The notes beneath the pieces were generated by a model, which was given only the letters and a program-made list of their open reading frames with translations, searched no databases and was not told the DNA's origin. The position numbers were made by a program, and so were the translations under genes. This document shows, one piece after another, positions 28,545 to 38,184 of a stretch of 59,082 nt of DNA. Location of the stretch: assembly GCA_902635965.1 (NCBI GenBank), contig CACPQA010000012.1, positions 1-59,082 of the forward strand. The letters are read 5' to 3'. This DNA is from an uncultured Bacteroidota bacterium. GTDB lineage: Bacteria > Bacteroidota > Bacteroidia > Flavobacteriales > Flavobacteriaceae. The number at the start of each line of letters is the position of its first letter. Position 1 is the stretch's first letter.

Positions 28545-29662
28545 TCGTTGTTCAGCATAACTGGCATAATTAACATAGTAATTTCCTCTTTTTCGTTGGC
28601 TTTATCATTAGGAGATATTATACCAGCTTTATTAGGAAGCGATAGCGATAAGCAAATCTCTTTACAATCTAAATTATTCAACATATCAATTAAAAACCTT
28701 GAATTAAAGCCTATTTCAATATCATCTCCATTGTAATTACAATTTATTCTTTCCTCTGCCTTGTTATTATAATCATAATCTTCAGCGGAAATATTTAATT
28801 CAGAGCCGGCAATTTTTAATTTAATTTGGTTTGTGCTTTTATTCGAAAAAATTCCTACTCTTTTAATAGAACTAAGCAATAATATTCTTTCAATAATTAG
28901 TTTATTTGGGTTTTCCTTTGGGATAACGGCTTCATAATTTGGGTATTTACCCTCAATTAACCTACAACTAAGTGTGTAACTTTCAAATGTAAATTTTGCA
29001 TTACTATCGTTAAATTGTATTGAGATATCATTTTGATAATCATTTAAAATAGTTTTTAAAACCTGCATACCTTTCTTAGGCATTATAAATTCAGAATTAC
29101 CTTCAGAAGATATATCATTTCTTACATATCTAACCAATTTGTGGGCATCGGTCCCAACCATAGTTATATTATTACCGCCAAATTGAAAAAAAACTCCACT
29201 CATTACTGGTCTTAAATCGTCGTTACCAGTAGCAAAAATGGTAGAATTGATTCCCTTGGCAATAACTTCACTATTTAGAGAAGCGTTTGATGCATCTTTA
29301 ATTTCAATTGGTTTAGGAAATTCTTCAGCTGGCACAAAAGCCATTTTATATCTACCATCGTTGGCAGTTATTTCAAGGATATTTCCTTTTTGAGTTGAAA
29401 AAGTAAGAGGTTGTTCTGCAAAATTCTTCAAGGCATCAACCAATAATTTAGCTGGTAAAGCGATTTCTCCTGAACTCTCAGATTCGATTTCGAGATTAGT
29501 TGACATTGTCGTCTCCAAATCGGAAGATGTAATTATTAGTGAATTGTTATTAATTTGAAATAAAAAATTGTCTAATATAGGTAATGTATTTGTTGTATTA
29601 ACGACCCCTAGAAGCACTTGTAATTTTTTTAAGAGAATGTTGCTTGAAACGATAAACTTCAT
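28541..29662 (-). CDS. dnaN: DNA polymerase III beta subunit (sliding clamp)
   Basis: The 373-residue protein has the three-domain layout of the beta clamp, a ring-shaped dimer that tethers polymerase III to DNA. Recognisable parts are LLKKLQVLLGVVNTTNTLPILDNFLF at the start (quoted in part: VVNTTNTLPILDNFL), AEEFPKP, VMSGVFF, GTDAHKLVRY, and a C-terminal ending LIMPVMLN, the usual M-P-M/V-x-L pattern. dnaA and gyrB are not next to it, so this is not an origin-type cluster. It is convergent with the oxoamine synthase gene and overlaps it by four bases. The upstream 162 bases to 29825 hold no gene that I can see. Confidence 0.97.
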   Translation of the reverse strand: MKFIVSSNILLKKLQVLLGVVNTTNTLPILDNFLFQINNNSLIITSSDLETTMSTNLEIESESSGEIALPAKLLVDALKNFAEQPLTFSTQKGNILEITANDGRYKMAFVPAEEFPKPIEIKDASNASLNSEVIAKGINSTIFATGNDDLRPVMSGVFFQFGGNNITMVGTDAHKLVRYVRNDISSEGNSEFIMPKKGMQVLKTILNDYQNDISIQFNDSNAKFTFESYTLSCRLIEGKYPNYEAVIPKENPNKLIIERILLLSSIKRVGIFSNKSTNQIKLKIAGSELNISAEDYDYNNKAEERINCNYNGDDIEIGFNSRFLIDMLNNLDCKEICLSLSLPNKAGIISPNDKANEKEEITMLIMPVMLNND

Positions 29663-29824
29663 TAAATTTTTTAAATAAATATAGCTGTAATGCAGTAGAT
29701 AGTAAAACTAAGTTATAAAAAGTTATTTACTGCGATTTATTTTTAAAAAAATAAGATTATCTAAGTCATCTTTAATTAAAAGTAATTTCAATTGTCAAGT
29801 ACATAAAATTAAAGATCTTCTATT

Positions 29825-30655
29825 TTAATAAAATTTTACTGTTATAGTTGTCCTAAATTCAAGACCAAATAAACTGTTTGCACTTCCAACCTTCATAGGA
29901 TTGCTTTTATAAATTGCTATTTCTAAATAACCTGCTGAATTCCAAATTGCAATTTTTTTTCCTTCCTCTTCTCTTTTGTTTTTAGGAACACCAAAGTCAA
30001 TAGATTCAGAATATGAATTATAAATTTTTTGAAATTTTACACTGTTCGCATATATAATGAAATCTCTAGATTTTTGTACTTCTAAAAAATATTTTTTTTT
30101 GATGTTCGTAACAACATTTCCAAAGTTGTCTACATAAATAACACTTCCAATCAATTGAGTTTTGGATTCATTGACCACGGGATTAATATTGATAATTTCT
30201 TTCAAGGAATTTGTTTTAATCCCAACAACTTCCAAATTTCCTTTCCTACTTAAATGTCCTGCGACTTTGACAAATACGTCTAATACTGGAAATGAACTTA
30301 CAGAAACTTCATGAATATTTATTTCTATTAATTTGTCATATCTTCTTCCATCCAACAATAAAGAGAAAATCCCGTTGTTTGCACCTATAAAATAATGATT
30401 ATCAAAGCTCATCACTAAATGTTTGTTTTCCGGTGAAAATTCAGAATCAACACCTACAATGTGAATAGATTTTTTTGGGAATGCGCTGTAGGCGTTTTTT
30501 AAAACATAGGCAGCCTCCGAGTGATTGAATGGACTTATTGAATTTGAAATATCAATTATGTTAGCGTCAGGTATTTCTTTATAAATAGATGCCTTTATGA
30601 CAGATACAAAATAATCTTTTAATCCAAAATCAGTTGTTAAAGTAATTATAGACAT
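29825..30655 (-). CDS. SAM hydroxide adenosyltransferase-family protein (DUF62)
   Basis: This is a 276-residue member of the fluorinase/chlorinase/DUF62 family. The N-terminus ITLTTDFGLKDYFVSVIKA, followed by IDISNSISPFNHSEAAYVL and HIVGVDSEF, is the family pattern, and YVDNFGNVVTNI marks the C-terminal domain. Most bacterial members hydrolyse S-adenosylmethionine to adenosine and methionine using hydroxide. Halogenating members are rare and I see nothing that identifies this as one. The gene is divergent from the PhoH-like gene, with 88 bases between the two starts. Its physiological role is not established. Confidence 0.9.
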   Translation of the reverse strand: MSIITLTTDFGLKDYFVSVIKASIYKEIPDANIIDISNSISPFNHSEAAYVLKNAYSAFPKKSIHIVGVDSEFSPENKHLVMSFDNHYFIGANNGIFSLLLDGRRYDKLIEINIHEVSVSSFPVLDVFVKVAGHLSRKGNLEVVGIKTNSLKEIININPVVNESKTQLIGSVIYVDNFGNVVTNIKKKYFLEVQKSRDFIIYANSVKFQKIYNSYSESIDFGVPKNKREEEGKKIAIWNSAGYLEIAIYKSNPMKVGSANSLFGLEFRTTITVKFY

Positions 30656-30743
30656 AAAGAATTTAAATTAAATTTCATTTTTTATTTTGAAAAATGTTAT
30701 TTTGCTTACAAACTTAAAAATACTAGAAAATAATTTATTTTAA

Positions 30744-31673
30744 TTGAACGAGATAAAAATTGAATTTAAGGAAATAAATCCTCAAACTTTATTTGGCAAT
30801 GGTGAAACATTTGATAAAATAAAAGATGCATTTCCTAAGTTGAAATTGGTATTTAGAGGGTCTTTTGTAAAAGCCTTTGGAAATAAATCAGAGTTAAATG
30901 ATTTTAAAATTAAGTTTAACCATCTAACAAACTACTTACTAAAATACAATAATATTACATCTAATATACTAGAGGAGATTCTTAGCTCTGAAAAAACAAA
31001 GTTTGATTTATCTCATAATGCGAATGACATAATTTTATACGGAGTTAAAAATAATGTAATTAGAGCAAAGACTAAAAATCAATTAAAAATAGTTGATTTA
31101 TCAAGCAAATACGACTTGTTGTTTATTGTAGGACCTGCTGGAACAGGTAAAACCTATACTAGTGTTGCGTTAGCGGTAAAAGCTTTAAAAGAAAAGAAAA
31201 TCAAAAGAATCATATTGACCAGACCCGCAGTAGAGGCAGGAGAGAGCTTAGGTTTTTTACCTGGTGATATTAAAAACAAGTTGGATCCATATATTCAACC
31301 TCTATATGATGCCCTTTATGATATGATTCCAACAGAAAAACTTCACTCGTATCTCGAAAGAGGAATAATTCAAATATCCCCTCTCGCATTTATGAGAGGA
31401 AGAACTCTAAATAATGCTTTTGTTATATTGGATGAAGCTCAAAATGCTTCTCATTCTCAAATGAAAATGTTTCTCACTAGAATGGGTCCTAATGCAAAAT
31501 TCATTATAACAGGCGACCCAGGTCAAGTAGACCTCCCAAAAAAAACTATTTCTGGCTTAAATGAAGCTCTAAATATTTTTAAAAAAACTAATGGCATAAA
31601 AATTTTAAGTCTCAATGAAAAAGATGTAGTTAGACATAAACTTGTGAAGGAAATAATTTCAGCATACAATTAA
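30744..31673 (+). CDS. PhoH-family P-loop ATPase
   Basis: This is a 309-residue PhoH-like ATPase with a helicase-like nucleotide-binding core. Walker A is GPAGTGKTYTS and Walker B is VILDEAQNAS. Other family stretches are RPAVEAGESLGFLPGD, SPLAFMRGRTL and ITGDPGQVDLP. The start is TTG at 30744: the resulting N-terminus (MNEIKIEFKEINPQTLFG) matches the family, and no in-frame ATG is available before the conserved region. Many members are thought to act in RNA metabolism. purC follows after six bases, an arrangement I recall from other flavobacteria. Confidence 0.93.
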   Translation: MNEIKIEFKEINPQTLFGNGETFDKIKDAFPKLKLVFRGSFVKAFGNKSELNDFKIKFNHLTNYLLKYNNITSNILEEILSSEKTKFDLSHNANDIILYGVKNNVIRAKTKNQLKIVDLSSKYDLLFIVGPAGTGKTYTSVALAVKALKEKKIKRIILTRPAVEAGESLGFLPGDIKNKLDPYIQPLYDALYDMIPTEKLHSYLERGIIQISPLAFMRGRTLNNAFVILDEAQNASHSQMKMFLTRMGPNAKFIITGDPGQVDLPKKTISGLNEALNIFKKTNGIKILSLNEKDVVRHKLVKEIISAYN

Positions 31674-31679
31674 ACGGTA

Positions 31680-32627
31680 ATGAATACTTTATTATCAACT
31701 AACTTTGAAATACCCAATCAACTATCAAAATATAACGGCAAGGTTAGAGAAGTGATATCTCTAGACAATGACTTACTTGTCATTATAACCACTGACCGTC
31801 TATCAGCATTTGATTTTGTACTTCCAAGAGGAATACCCCACAAAGGTCAAATTTTAAACCAAATTTCAGTAGATATGCTTAAGTCCACAAAAGATCTTGT
31901 ACCAAATTGGCTAATATCTTCTCCAGATCCAATTGTTTCGATAGGGAAGAGATGTCAACCTTATAAGGTTGAAATGATAATTAGAGGTTTTTTATCTGGC
32001 CACGCAGCTAGAGAATATTTAAAAGGGAAAAGACATATTTCTGGTGTAAAAATGCCAGATAAAATGAATGTGAATGATCCTTTTGAAACTCCAATAATTA
32101 CTCCATCGACGAAATCAAGAAATGGACACGATGAAGATATATCAAAAGATGAAATACTAAACAAAGGCCTGATTTCCGAAAGTGATTACAGTAAAATGGA
32201 GGGTTACACAAAGCTGCTTTTTGAAAAAGGTTCAAAAATAGCTAGAGAAAGAGGTTTAATTTTGGTCGATACAAAATATGAATTTGGCAAATCAAAAGAT
32301 GGAGAAATTTTACTAATTGATGAAATTCATACGCCTGATTCTTCAAGATATTTTTATCTCGAAGGATATGAAGAAAAACAAAAGAAAGGAATTAATCAAA
32401 AACAACTATCAAAAGAATTTGCAAGGCAATGGTTAATAAATAAAGGATTTCAGGGTCTAAAGGGGCAGCAAATGCCGGATATCGATTTTAATTTCACAAA
32501 TATGGTTTCTAATAGATATATTGAGCTATATGAAATTATTACAGGAAAAAAATTTATGGCTGCTCAGAGTGAAAATATTGAAAATAGGGTTAAGAATAAC
32601 ATTTTAAATTTTCTTGAACATTATTAA
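31680..32627 (+). CDS. purC: Phosphoribosylaminoimidazole-succinocarboxamide synthase
   Basis: PurC joins aspartate to CAIR with ATP in purine synthesis. The 315-residue protein shows YNGKVREVISLDNDLLVIITTDRLSAFD near the start (partly quoted: KVREVISL, TTDRLSAFD), RCQPYKVEMIIRGFLSGHAAREY, and LILVDTKYEFG with LIDEIHTPDSSRYF, all family signatures. The length is in the range of the longer, eukaryote-like or Bacteroidota form. It is only six bases after the PhoH-like gene and probably cotranscribed with it. Confidence 0.96.
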   Translation: MNTLLSTNFEIPNQLSKYNGKVREVISLDNDLLVIITTDRLSAFDFVLPRGIPHKGQILNQISVDMLKSTKDLVPNWLISSPDPIVSIGKRCQPYKVEMIIRGFLSGHAAREYLKGKRHISGVKMPDKMNVNDPFETPIITPSTKSRNGHDEDISKDEILNKGLISESDYSKMEGYTKLLFEKGSKIARERGLILVDTKYEFGKSKDGEILLIDEIHTPDSSRYFYLEGYEEKQKKGINQKQLSKEFARQWLINKGFQGLKGQQMPDIDFNFTNMVSNRYIELYEIITGKKFMAAQSENIENRVKNNILNFLEHY

Positions 32628-32671
32628 AATTTTAAATTTTTTTAGATAGTTTTCAACCCAAATGTGTTAAT

Positions 32672-32679
32672 TACTTTTG
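32672..32679 (+). promoter_or_regulatory. Candidate -7 box of parE-parC
   Basis: TACTTTTG is a full TAnnTTTG match in the 100-base gap between purC and parE. It is 48 bases before the parE ATG. The -33 region (near 32649-32653, TTTTC) matches only weakly. Confidence 0.4.
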
Positions 32680-32727
32680 TTGTTTCCGCATGTATATCTA
32701 GCGATTCAACTATTATATTTACTCTTT

Positions 32728-34584
32728 ATGTCAAAACAGGTTAGCTACACAGAGGAAAATATAAAATCTTTAGATTGGAAGGATCATATTCGAACTAGAC
32801 CAGGAATGTATATTGGAAAGTTAGGTGATGGTTCTTATTCTGATGATGGAATTTACATTCTGTTAAAAGAAATCATTGATAATTCTATCGATGAGTTTGT
32901 CATGGGATGTGGAAAGAAAATTGAAATTAAAACTGATCAGTTTGAAATTTTTGTTCGAGACTATGGAAGAGGAATCCCACTTGGAAAGCTTGTTGATGTA
33001 GTATCTAAAATGAATACTGGTGGTAAATATGATTCTAGAGCATTCAAAAAATCAGTTGGTTTAAATGGAGTTGGAACTAAGGCAGTTAATGCTCTTTCAT
33101 CTTCATTTAAAGTTGAATCTGTAAGAGATGGAAGGTCAAAATCAGCTATTTTTCGTTGTGGTGTTTTGGTTGACGAGATTGACGATGAAAAATCAGTCAA
33201 AAGAAATGGTACAGAAATTAATTTTACACCTGATAATTCAATATTCAATAATTACAAATTTAAGGATGAACACATTGAAAGAATGTTAAAACACTATGCT
33301 TTTTTAAATCCTGGGCTTAACATTTTTTATAATGGGAAAACTTTTTTTTCTCAAAACGGCCTTCGTGACTTATTAGAAGATCAATCTAATATAAATGATT
33401 TTTTATACCCAATAATTCATTTAAAAGGTGATGATATCGAGGTTGCACTAACTCATAGCAGAATTCAGTATAGTGAAGAGTATCATTCATTTGTTAACGG
33501 ACAAAACACCTCTCAGGGAGGAACACATTTGTCTGCTTTTAGGGAAGGGTACGTCAAAACAATTAGAGAGTTTTTTGGAAAAAATTATGAATCTTCTGAC
33601 ATTAGAAAATCTATTGTGTCATCAATCAGTATTAAGGTAATGGAACCTGTTTTTGAGTCACAAACTAAAACAAAACTAGGTTCAACTGAAATGGGAGATG
33701 GGTTACCTTCAGTTAGGTCTTATATAATTGATTTCCTTGGAACCCAATTAGATAATTTTCTTCATAAAAACAATGAAATTGCAGATTCAATTCAAAAAAA
33801 AATATTACAGGCTGAAAAGGAAAGAAAAGAGCTATCAGGAATCAGAAAAATAGCAAGAGAAAGAGCCAAAAAAGCGAGTTTGCATAATAAAAAACTAAGA
33901 GATTGTAGGATTCATCTTGGAGATATTAGTAAAGATAGGAGATTAGATTCAACGATTTTTATTACAGAAGGTGACTCTGCTAGCGGATCAATAACAAAGT
34001 CTCGGGATGTGAATACACAAGCTGTTTTTAGCTTAAGAGGTAAGCCTTTGAATACTTATGGCATGTCCAAAAAAATTGTTTATGAAAATGAAGAATTTAA
34101 TCTTTTGCAAGCTGCTTTAAACATCGAAAATGGTCTTGAGACTTTACGTTACAATAAGATAGTGATCGCTACTGATGCCGACGTAGATGGTATGCACATA
34201 AGACTATTGTTGATTACTTTTTTTTTACAATTTTTCCCTGAACTAGTAAAAGAAGGACATCTATATATTCTGCAAACTCCATTATTCAGGGTTAGAAATA
34301 ATAAAAAAACTGAATATTGTTATTCTGAGGTTGAAAAAAAGAAATCAATAGATATTTTAGGTGTAAATTCTGAAATTACAAGATTCAAAGGTTTAGGTGA
34401 AATATCTCCAGACGAATTTAAATTTTTTATTGGAGAAAGTATGCGACTTGACCCAATTAGAATGGATAAAGAGACCACTGTTGAGGATTTATTAGAATTT
34501 TATATGGGAAAAAATACACCAGATAGGCAAAATTTTATTATTGATAATTTAAAAATTGAAGCCGATTTAATTGACTCCGTTTGA
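32728..34584 (+). CDS. parE: DNA topoisomerase IV subunit B
   Basis: ParE is the ATPase subunit of topoisomerase IV, which unlinks daughter chromosomes. The 618-residue protein has the GHKL ATPase motifs [16 protein letters not shown] and [16 protein letters not shown], then the TOPRIM residues [10 protein letters not shown] and [11 protein letters not shown]. The length fits ParE rather than GyrB, which is longer and has an insertion. I use ATG 32728; a more distant ATG at 32677 would place an unlikely hydrophobic leader in front. parC begins six bases after the stop. Confidence 0.95.
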   Translation: MSKQVSYTEENIKSLDWKDHIRTRPGMYIGKLGDGSYSDDGIYILLKEIIDNSIDEFVMGCGKKIEIKTDQFEIFVRDYGRGIPLGKLVDVVSKMNTGGKYDSRAFKKSVGLNGVGTKAVNALSSSFKVESVRDGRSKSAIFRCGVLVDEIDDEKSVKRNGTEINFTPDNSIFNNYKFKDEHIERMLKHYAFLNPGLNIFYNGKTFFSQNGLRDLLEDQSNINDFLYPIIHLKGDDIEVALTHSRIQYSEEYHSFVNGQNTSQGGTHLSAFREGYVKTIREFFGKNYESSDIRKSIVSSISIKVMEPVFESQTKTKLGSTEMGDGLPSVRSYIIDFLGTQLDNFLHKNNEIADSIQKKILQAEKERKELSGIRKIARERAKKASLHNKKLRDCRIHLGDISKDRRLDSTIFITEGDSASGSITKSRDVNTQAVFSLRGKPLNTYGMSKKIVYENEEFNLLQAALNIENGLETLRYNKIVIATDADVDGMHIRLLLITFFLQFFPELVKEGHLYILQTPLFRVRNNKKTEYCYSEVEKKKSIDILGVNSEITRFKGLGEISPDEFKFFIGESMRLDPIRMDKETTVEDLLEFYMGKNTPDRQNFIIDNLKIEADLIDSV

Positions 34585-34589
34585 TTGAT

Positions 34590-37211
34590 ATGGATGAAAA
34601 TTTAGATTTCTATAATAAAGAAAATTCTTTAAACACAGAAGAGAAGTTGGTGCGAGTAACTGGTATGTATAAAGACTGGTTCTTAGATTATGCTTCCTAT
34701 GTAATACTAGAAAGAGCAATACCTGACATCTTTGACGGACTAAAACCTGTACAAAGGAGAATTTTGCATTCGATGAAAGAATTAGATGATGGCCGTTTTA
34801 ATAAGGTTGCCAACATAGTTGGCCACACGATGCAGTTCCATCCACATGGTGATGCTAGTATTTCAGATGCGATCGTCCAAATTGGACAAAAAGATTTGTT
34901 GATTGAAACCCAAGGGAATTGGGGTAATATTCTTACCGGTGATAGAGCTGCCGCATCTAGGTATATTGAGGCAAGACTATCAAAGTTTGCTCTCGAAGTT
35001 GTTTTTAGCCCAAAAATTACAGAATGGCAATTATCATATGATGGTAGGAAAAAAGAGCCAGTTCATCTTCCGGTAAAATTTCCTTTGCTTTTAGAACAAG
35101 GTGCTGAAGGAATTGCTGTTGGACTTTCAACAAAAATTCTACCTCACAACTTTAAAGAATTAATTAAAGCTAGTGTTTCTTACTTAAAGGGTAAAAACTT
35201 TAGAATTTTTCCTGACTTTCAAACAGGAGGTATTATGGATGTTCAAAATTACAATGATGGTGAGAGAGGTGGAAAAATTAAAGTTCGTGCAAGGATTTCA
35301 TTGAAGGACAAGAATACTTTAGTTATATCTGAAATACCTTTTGGTACTACAACTACTTCATTAATTGAATCAATACTAAAAGCTAACGACAAAGGTAAAA
35401 TTAAGATCAAAAAAATTGAGGATAACACTTCCTCGGAAGTTGAGATTTTAATACATCTTCCTACTGGAATTTCACCTGATAAGACAATAGACGCTCTTTA
35501 CGCATTTACTTCCTGTGAAACCTCTGTTTCTCCTCAAGGATGTGTTATAGTTAATAATAAGCCAAGTTTTATAGGAATAAGTGATATCCTGAAGACATCC
35601 ACCGATAATACGGTGGAATTATTAAAAAAAGAACTTAAGGTTAAACTCAAAGATTTAGAAAATCAGTGGCGATTTTCAACGTTGGAGAGGATCTTTATTG
35701 AAAACAAAATATATAGAGATATTGAAAAGGAAAATACATGGGAGGGAGTTATAAATGCAATTCGAAATGGTTTAATCCCATTTGAAAGCGAAATTAAGTA
35801 TGAAATTAATGATGATGACATACTTAGATTAACAGAGATAAAAATTAAAAAGATTTCTAGATTTGACTTGAATAAAGCTAAAGAGAAGATTAATCAAATT
35901 GAGGATTCAATTTCTACAGTCAAAAATAATCTTAAAAACTTAATTGATTACTCTATTTCTTATTTTGAGAGTTTATTGAGAGATTTTGGGAAAGGTAAAG
36001 ATCGAAGAACTGAAATTAGGATTTTTGATAACGTTGATGCAAAAAAGGTTGTTACAAGAAATTTAAAACTTTATGTTAACAAAGATGAGGGATTCATTGG
36101 AACTTCTTTGAGAAAAGATGAGTATGTGTGCGATTGTTCAGATATAGATGATATAATAGTATTTACAAATTCTGGCAAAATGAAAGTAGTAAAGGTTGAA
36201 AGTAAAATTTTTGTTGAAAAAGGGATTAGATATGTTTCGGTTTTTAAGAAAAAAGACTCTAGAACGATTTATAATTTAATTTATGAAGATAAAAAGTCAG
36301 GAGTCTCATACATAAAAAGATTTGCTGTCACAGGAGTTACGAGAGATAGGTTTTACGACATTACGCAGGGTAGCAATGGGACTATAGTACACCACTTCAC
36401 CGCCAATTTTAATGGAGAGGCAGAGAAAGTAAGATATTATATCAAAAAATCTAAAAAAACAGAAAACTTAAGAAAAAGAGTTTATGATGAAGATTTTTCA
36501 AATTATCAAATAAAAAGTAGGAGCGCTAGAGGCAATATTTTATTTAAGTTTTCTCTTTTGAAGGTAGAATTTAAAGAAAAAGGTCTTTCAACCTTAAAAC
36601 CTAGAAACATATGGTTCGACCCCATTGTCTTTAAATTAAATTTGGATTCAAGAGGTATCTCTCTTGGGGCTTTCAGAGCTGAGGATTTACTTCTTATTAT
36701 TAATAATGATGGTACTTTGAAAACAGCTAGTCCAGAACTATCAACACAATTTAATGTTATGCCAGTAGTGATTGAAAGATGGATTAAAGAAAAACCAGTT
36801 ACATTGGTTTACTATGATGAAATTAAAAAAGACTACTTTATAAAAAGATTTTTAATTGAAAATCAAAACAAAGAATTGGTCTATTTAAAAGATGGGAGCA
36901 AATTAACATTTATTTCAACTGAGTGGAGACCGGTAATAAATATTAAATTTAAAAAGAAAAAAGGGGAGGAGTCAAATCAAGAAAAAAAGATAAATGTTGA
37001 AGAATTCATAGATGTCAAAGGGTTTAAGGCAATTGGTAACCGTCTTTTAACTGAAAAAAAGTTTTCTAAGAGGAAGATAAATAAAATTTCTTTGGTTGAG
37101 AGTTTACCAAATTATGATACATCAGATAGTCAAGAGATAAATCAATTAGAAGTTAATGAACCTAAAACAGTCCAAAAATCTGAAAAAACACAAACAAAAT
37201 TAAAATTCTAA
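34590..37211 (+). CDS. parC: DNA topoisomerase IV subunit A
   Basis: ParC cuts and rejoins DNA as the partner of ParE. The 873-residue protein has the winged-helix/tower core with the catalytic-tyrosine motif AASRYIEARLSKFA, QRRILHSMKELDDGR and FHPHGDASISDA, followed by a beta-pinwheel-like C-terminal domain and a charged tail. The pinwheel lacks an obvious GyrA box, consistent with decatenation rather than negative supercoiling. ATG 34590 is preferred over a TTG at 34581 that overlaps the parE stop. The gene's last 12 bases overlap the convergent lipoprotein gene. Confidence 0.94.
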   Translation: MDENLDFYNKENSLNTEEKLVRVTGMYKDWFLDYASYVILERAIPDIFDGLKPVQRRILHSMKELDDGRFNKVANIVGHTMQFHPHGDASISDAIVQIGQKDLLIETQGNWGNILTGDRAAASRYIEARLSKFALEVVFSPKITEWQLSYDGRKKEPVHLPVKFPLLLEQGAEGIAVGLSTKILPHNFKELIKASVSYLKGKNFRIFPDFQTGGIMDVQNYNDGERGGKIKVRARISLKDKNTLVISEIPFGTTTTSLIESILKANDKGKIKIKKIEDNTSSEVEILIHLPTGISPDKTIDALYAFTSCETSVSPQGCVIVNNKPSFIGISDILKTSTDNTVELLKKELKVKLKDLENQWRFSTLERIFIENKIYRDIEKENTWEGVINAIRNGLIPFESEIKYEINDDDILRLTEIKIKKISRFDLNKAKEKINQIEDSISTVKNNLKNLIDYSISYFESLLRDFGKGKDRRTEIRIFDNVDAKKVVTRNLKLYVNKDEGFIGTSLRKDEYVCDCSDIDDIIVFTNSGKMKVVKVESKIFVEKGIRYVSVFKKKDSRTIYNLIYEDKKSGVSYIKRFAVTGVTRDRFYDITQGSNGTIVHHFTANFNGEAEKVRYYIKKSKKTENLRKRVYDEDFSNYQIKSRSARGNILFKFSLLKVEFKEKGLSTLKPRNIWFDPIVFKLNLDSRGISLGAFRAEDLLLIINNDGTLKTASPELSTQFNVMPVVIERWIKEKPVTLVYYDEIKKDYFIKRFLIENQNKELVYLKDGSKLTFISTEWRPVINIKFKKKKGEESNQEKKINVEEFIDVKGFKAIGNRLLTEKKFSKRKINKISLVESLPNYDTSDSQEINQLEVNEPKTVQKSEKTQTKLKF

Positions 37212-37646
37212 AGGTAAATCTAAGCTGTCGCTTATTTTGACAATCTTTCCTCTTTGCCGTCTTGTGTTATTGCCAACTAATGAAAATTCAAAAATATAAT
37301 AATTTTTATGAGTACTAATAATTTTTATTGATATTGGTTTTTTTTCATTATTATTTATGGGATTTAGTTTTGTTAAAATGAACTCACATTTATTAACCCA
37401 TTTTATTTTGGAGGTATCAATTTTGTTGTTGTAATATTCAATTTCCATATCATTATTTCTAACAAAAAAAGAAGTGGATAATTTGTCACCAATCACTCTT
37501 TCGTATTTAAATGTCCCGTATCTGAAATTTGAACAATTTCTTTGAACTTCATAACACGAAGAGTTTAAAAAGGATATGAAAAAGATAAAGTATCTCTTAA
37601 AAGTACAAAGTTTAGTCTGAGTTTTTAAAAATTTTAAAGGTTCCAT
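37200..37646 (-). CDS. Small predicted lipoprotein of unknown function
   Basis: A hydrophobic segment followed by Cys (FIFFISFLNSSC) forms a plausible lipoprotein signal, and the mature part of about 115 residues is a compact domain beginning YEVQRNCSNFRYGTFKYE. I recall a similar short flavobacterial protein that is sometimes labelled topoisomerase IV only because it lies next to parC; I would not carry that label over. No start codon lies between the stop of the upstream XRE gene (37612) and the hydrophobic segment. The start must therefore be inside that gene, at ATG 37646 or 37652, implying coupled translation. The function is unknown. Confidence 0.72.
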   Translation of the reverse strand: MEPLKFLKTQTKLCTFKRYFIFFISFLNSSCYEVQRNCSNFRYGTFKYERVIGDKLSTSFFVRNNDMEIEYYNNKIDTSKIKWVNKCEFILTKLNPINNNEKKPISIKIISTHKNYYIFEFSLVGNNTRRQRGKIVKISDSLDLPLEF

Positions 37647-37956
37647 TTTCATAAAAGTGCACAATCGTCTTAATTTTTCCTGCATTTTCATCTTTAATTT
37701 TTACATCTGGGGTAGCTAATCCTTTATAATCTTCTTGGTGAACTACATTTTTATCTATGAACCAGTCTAATGAAATGTCATCAAAAGAATCTACAATTTT
37801 AATTAAAAAATTTAAACTAGGTTTATTCCTGCCCGATAGGATGTGCGAAACATTTGCCCTTTTTGATCCAATTTTATTTGCAAATGACGATGGAGTTAAG
37901 CTATTTTCATCCATTAACTTCTTAATTCTTGAAACTATTAATTCATTGTTTAGCAT
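37612..37956 (-). CDS. XRE-family helix-turn-helix regulator
   Basis: This is a 114-residue cytoplasmic DNA-binding protein. The N-terminal half is a Cro/C1-type helix-turn-helix: RIKKLMDENSLTPSSFANK, IGSKRANVSHILSGRNKPSLNFLIKIV (helices at about residues 8-58, recognition helix in KRANVSHILSG). The C-terminal half (IDKNVVHQEDYKGLAT...) is a short variable domain. The start is ATG 37956; an upstream TTG at 37965 belongs to the palindrome described separately. GTATAC palindromes sit at its start codon and in the promoter of the divergent M14 gene, so autoregulation plus control of the neighbour is likely. The lipoprotein gene overlaps its end. Confidence 0.88.
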   Translation of the reverse strand: MLNNELIVSRIKKLMDENSLTPSSFANKIGSKRANVSHILSGRNKPSLNFLIKIVDSFDDISLDWFIDKNVVHQEDYKGLATPDVKIKDENAGKIKTIVHFYENGTFKIFKNSD

Positions 37957-37965
37957 TGTATACAA
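37956..37965. promoter_or_regulatory. Candidate operator TTGTATACAA at the XRE start codon
   Basis: This perfect 10-bp palindrome is centred on GTATAC, and its last base is the A of the XRE ATG. Binding here would block transcription or translation start. It shares its core with the larger palindrome at 38125-38142. Confidence 0.5.
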
Positions 37966-38124
37966 ATTAACAAAATATAATTTATTTTAAAAATTATTAC
38001 GCAGAATTAAAGAAAATTGGTAGTAAATTAATTAAATTATATGTTTAATAATGGCATCATAACATTATGATTTTTAGTACTTTAAAATATAAATTAATCA
38101 AAAATCTTGCAAGCAATTAAATTT

Positions 38125-38142
38125 TGTATACAATTGTATACA
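38125..38142. promoter_or_regulatory. Perfect 18-bp palindrome with two GTATAC cores
   Basis: TGTATACAATTGTATACA is a perfect palindrome. It holds two GTATAC cores at 38126-38131 and 38136-38141, exactly 10 bp (one helical turn) apart, which suits side-by-side binding of two regulator dimers. It lies about 30 bases upstream of the M14 gene's -7 box and about 170 bases from the XRE start. The XRE regulator is the obvious candidate ligand, by inference. Confidence 0.6.
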
Positions 38143-38172
38143 TATTGGTTAAATTATTACTTTTTCATTTCA

Positions 38173-38180
38173 TAAATTTG
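38173..38180 (+). promoter_or_regulatory. Candidate -7 box of the M14 peptidase gene
   Basis: TAAATTTG matches TAnnTTTG in full and ends only four bases before the ATG at 38185. Transcription would start at or next to the start codon, giving a leaderless or near-leaderless mRNA. Confidence 0.45.
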
Positions 38181-38184
38181 TGTT

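Noticed and set aside
29663-29824. Possible regulatory RNA in the 162-base gap upstream of dnaN
   Set aside because: The gap is AT-rich with no stable hairpin, no TAnnTTTG box on the dnaN strand and no ORF; nothing can be supported.
29825-30655. Fluorinase or chlorinase activity for the DUF62 protein
   Set aside because: The family match is to general SAM hydroxide adenosyltransferases; nothing in the sequence or neighbours indicates halogenation.
34581-34589. TTG start for parC overlapping the parE stop
   Set aside because: ATG 34590 is only three codons downstream and more likely in this genome.
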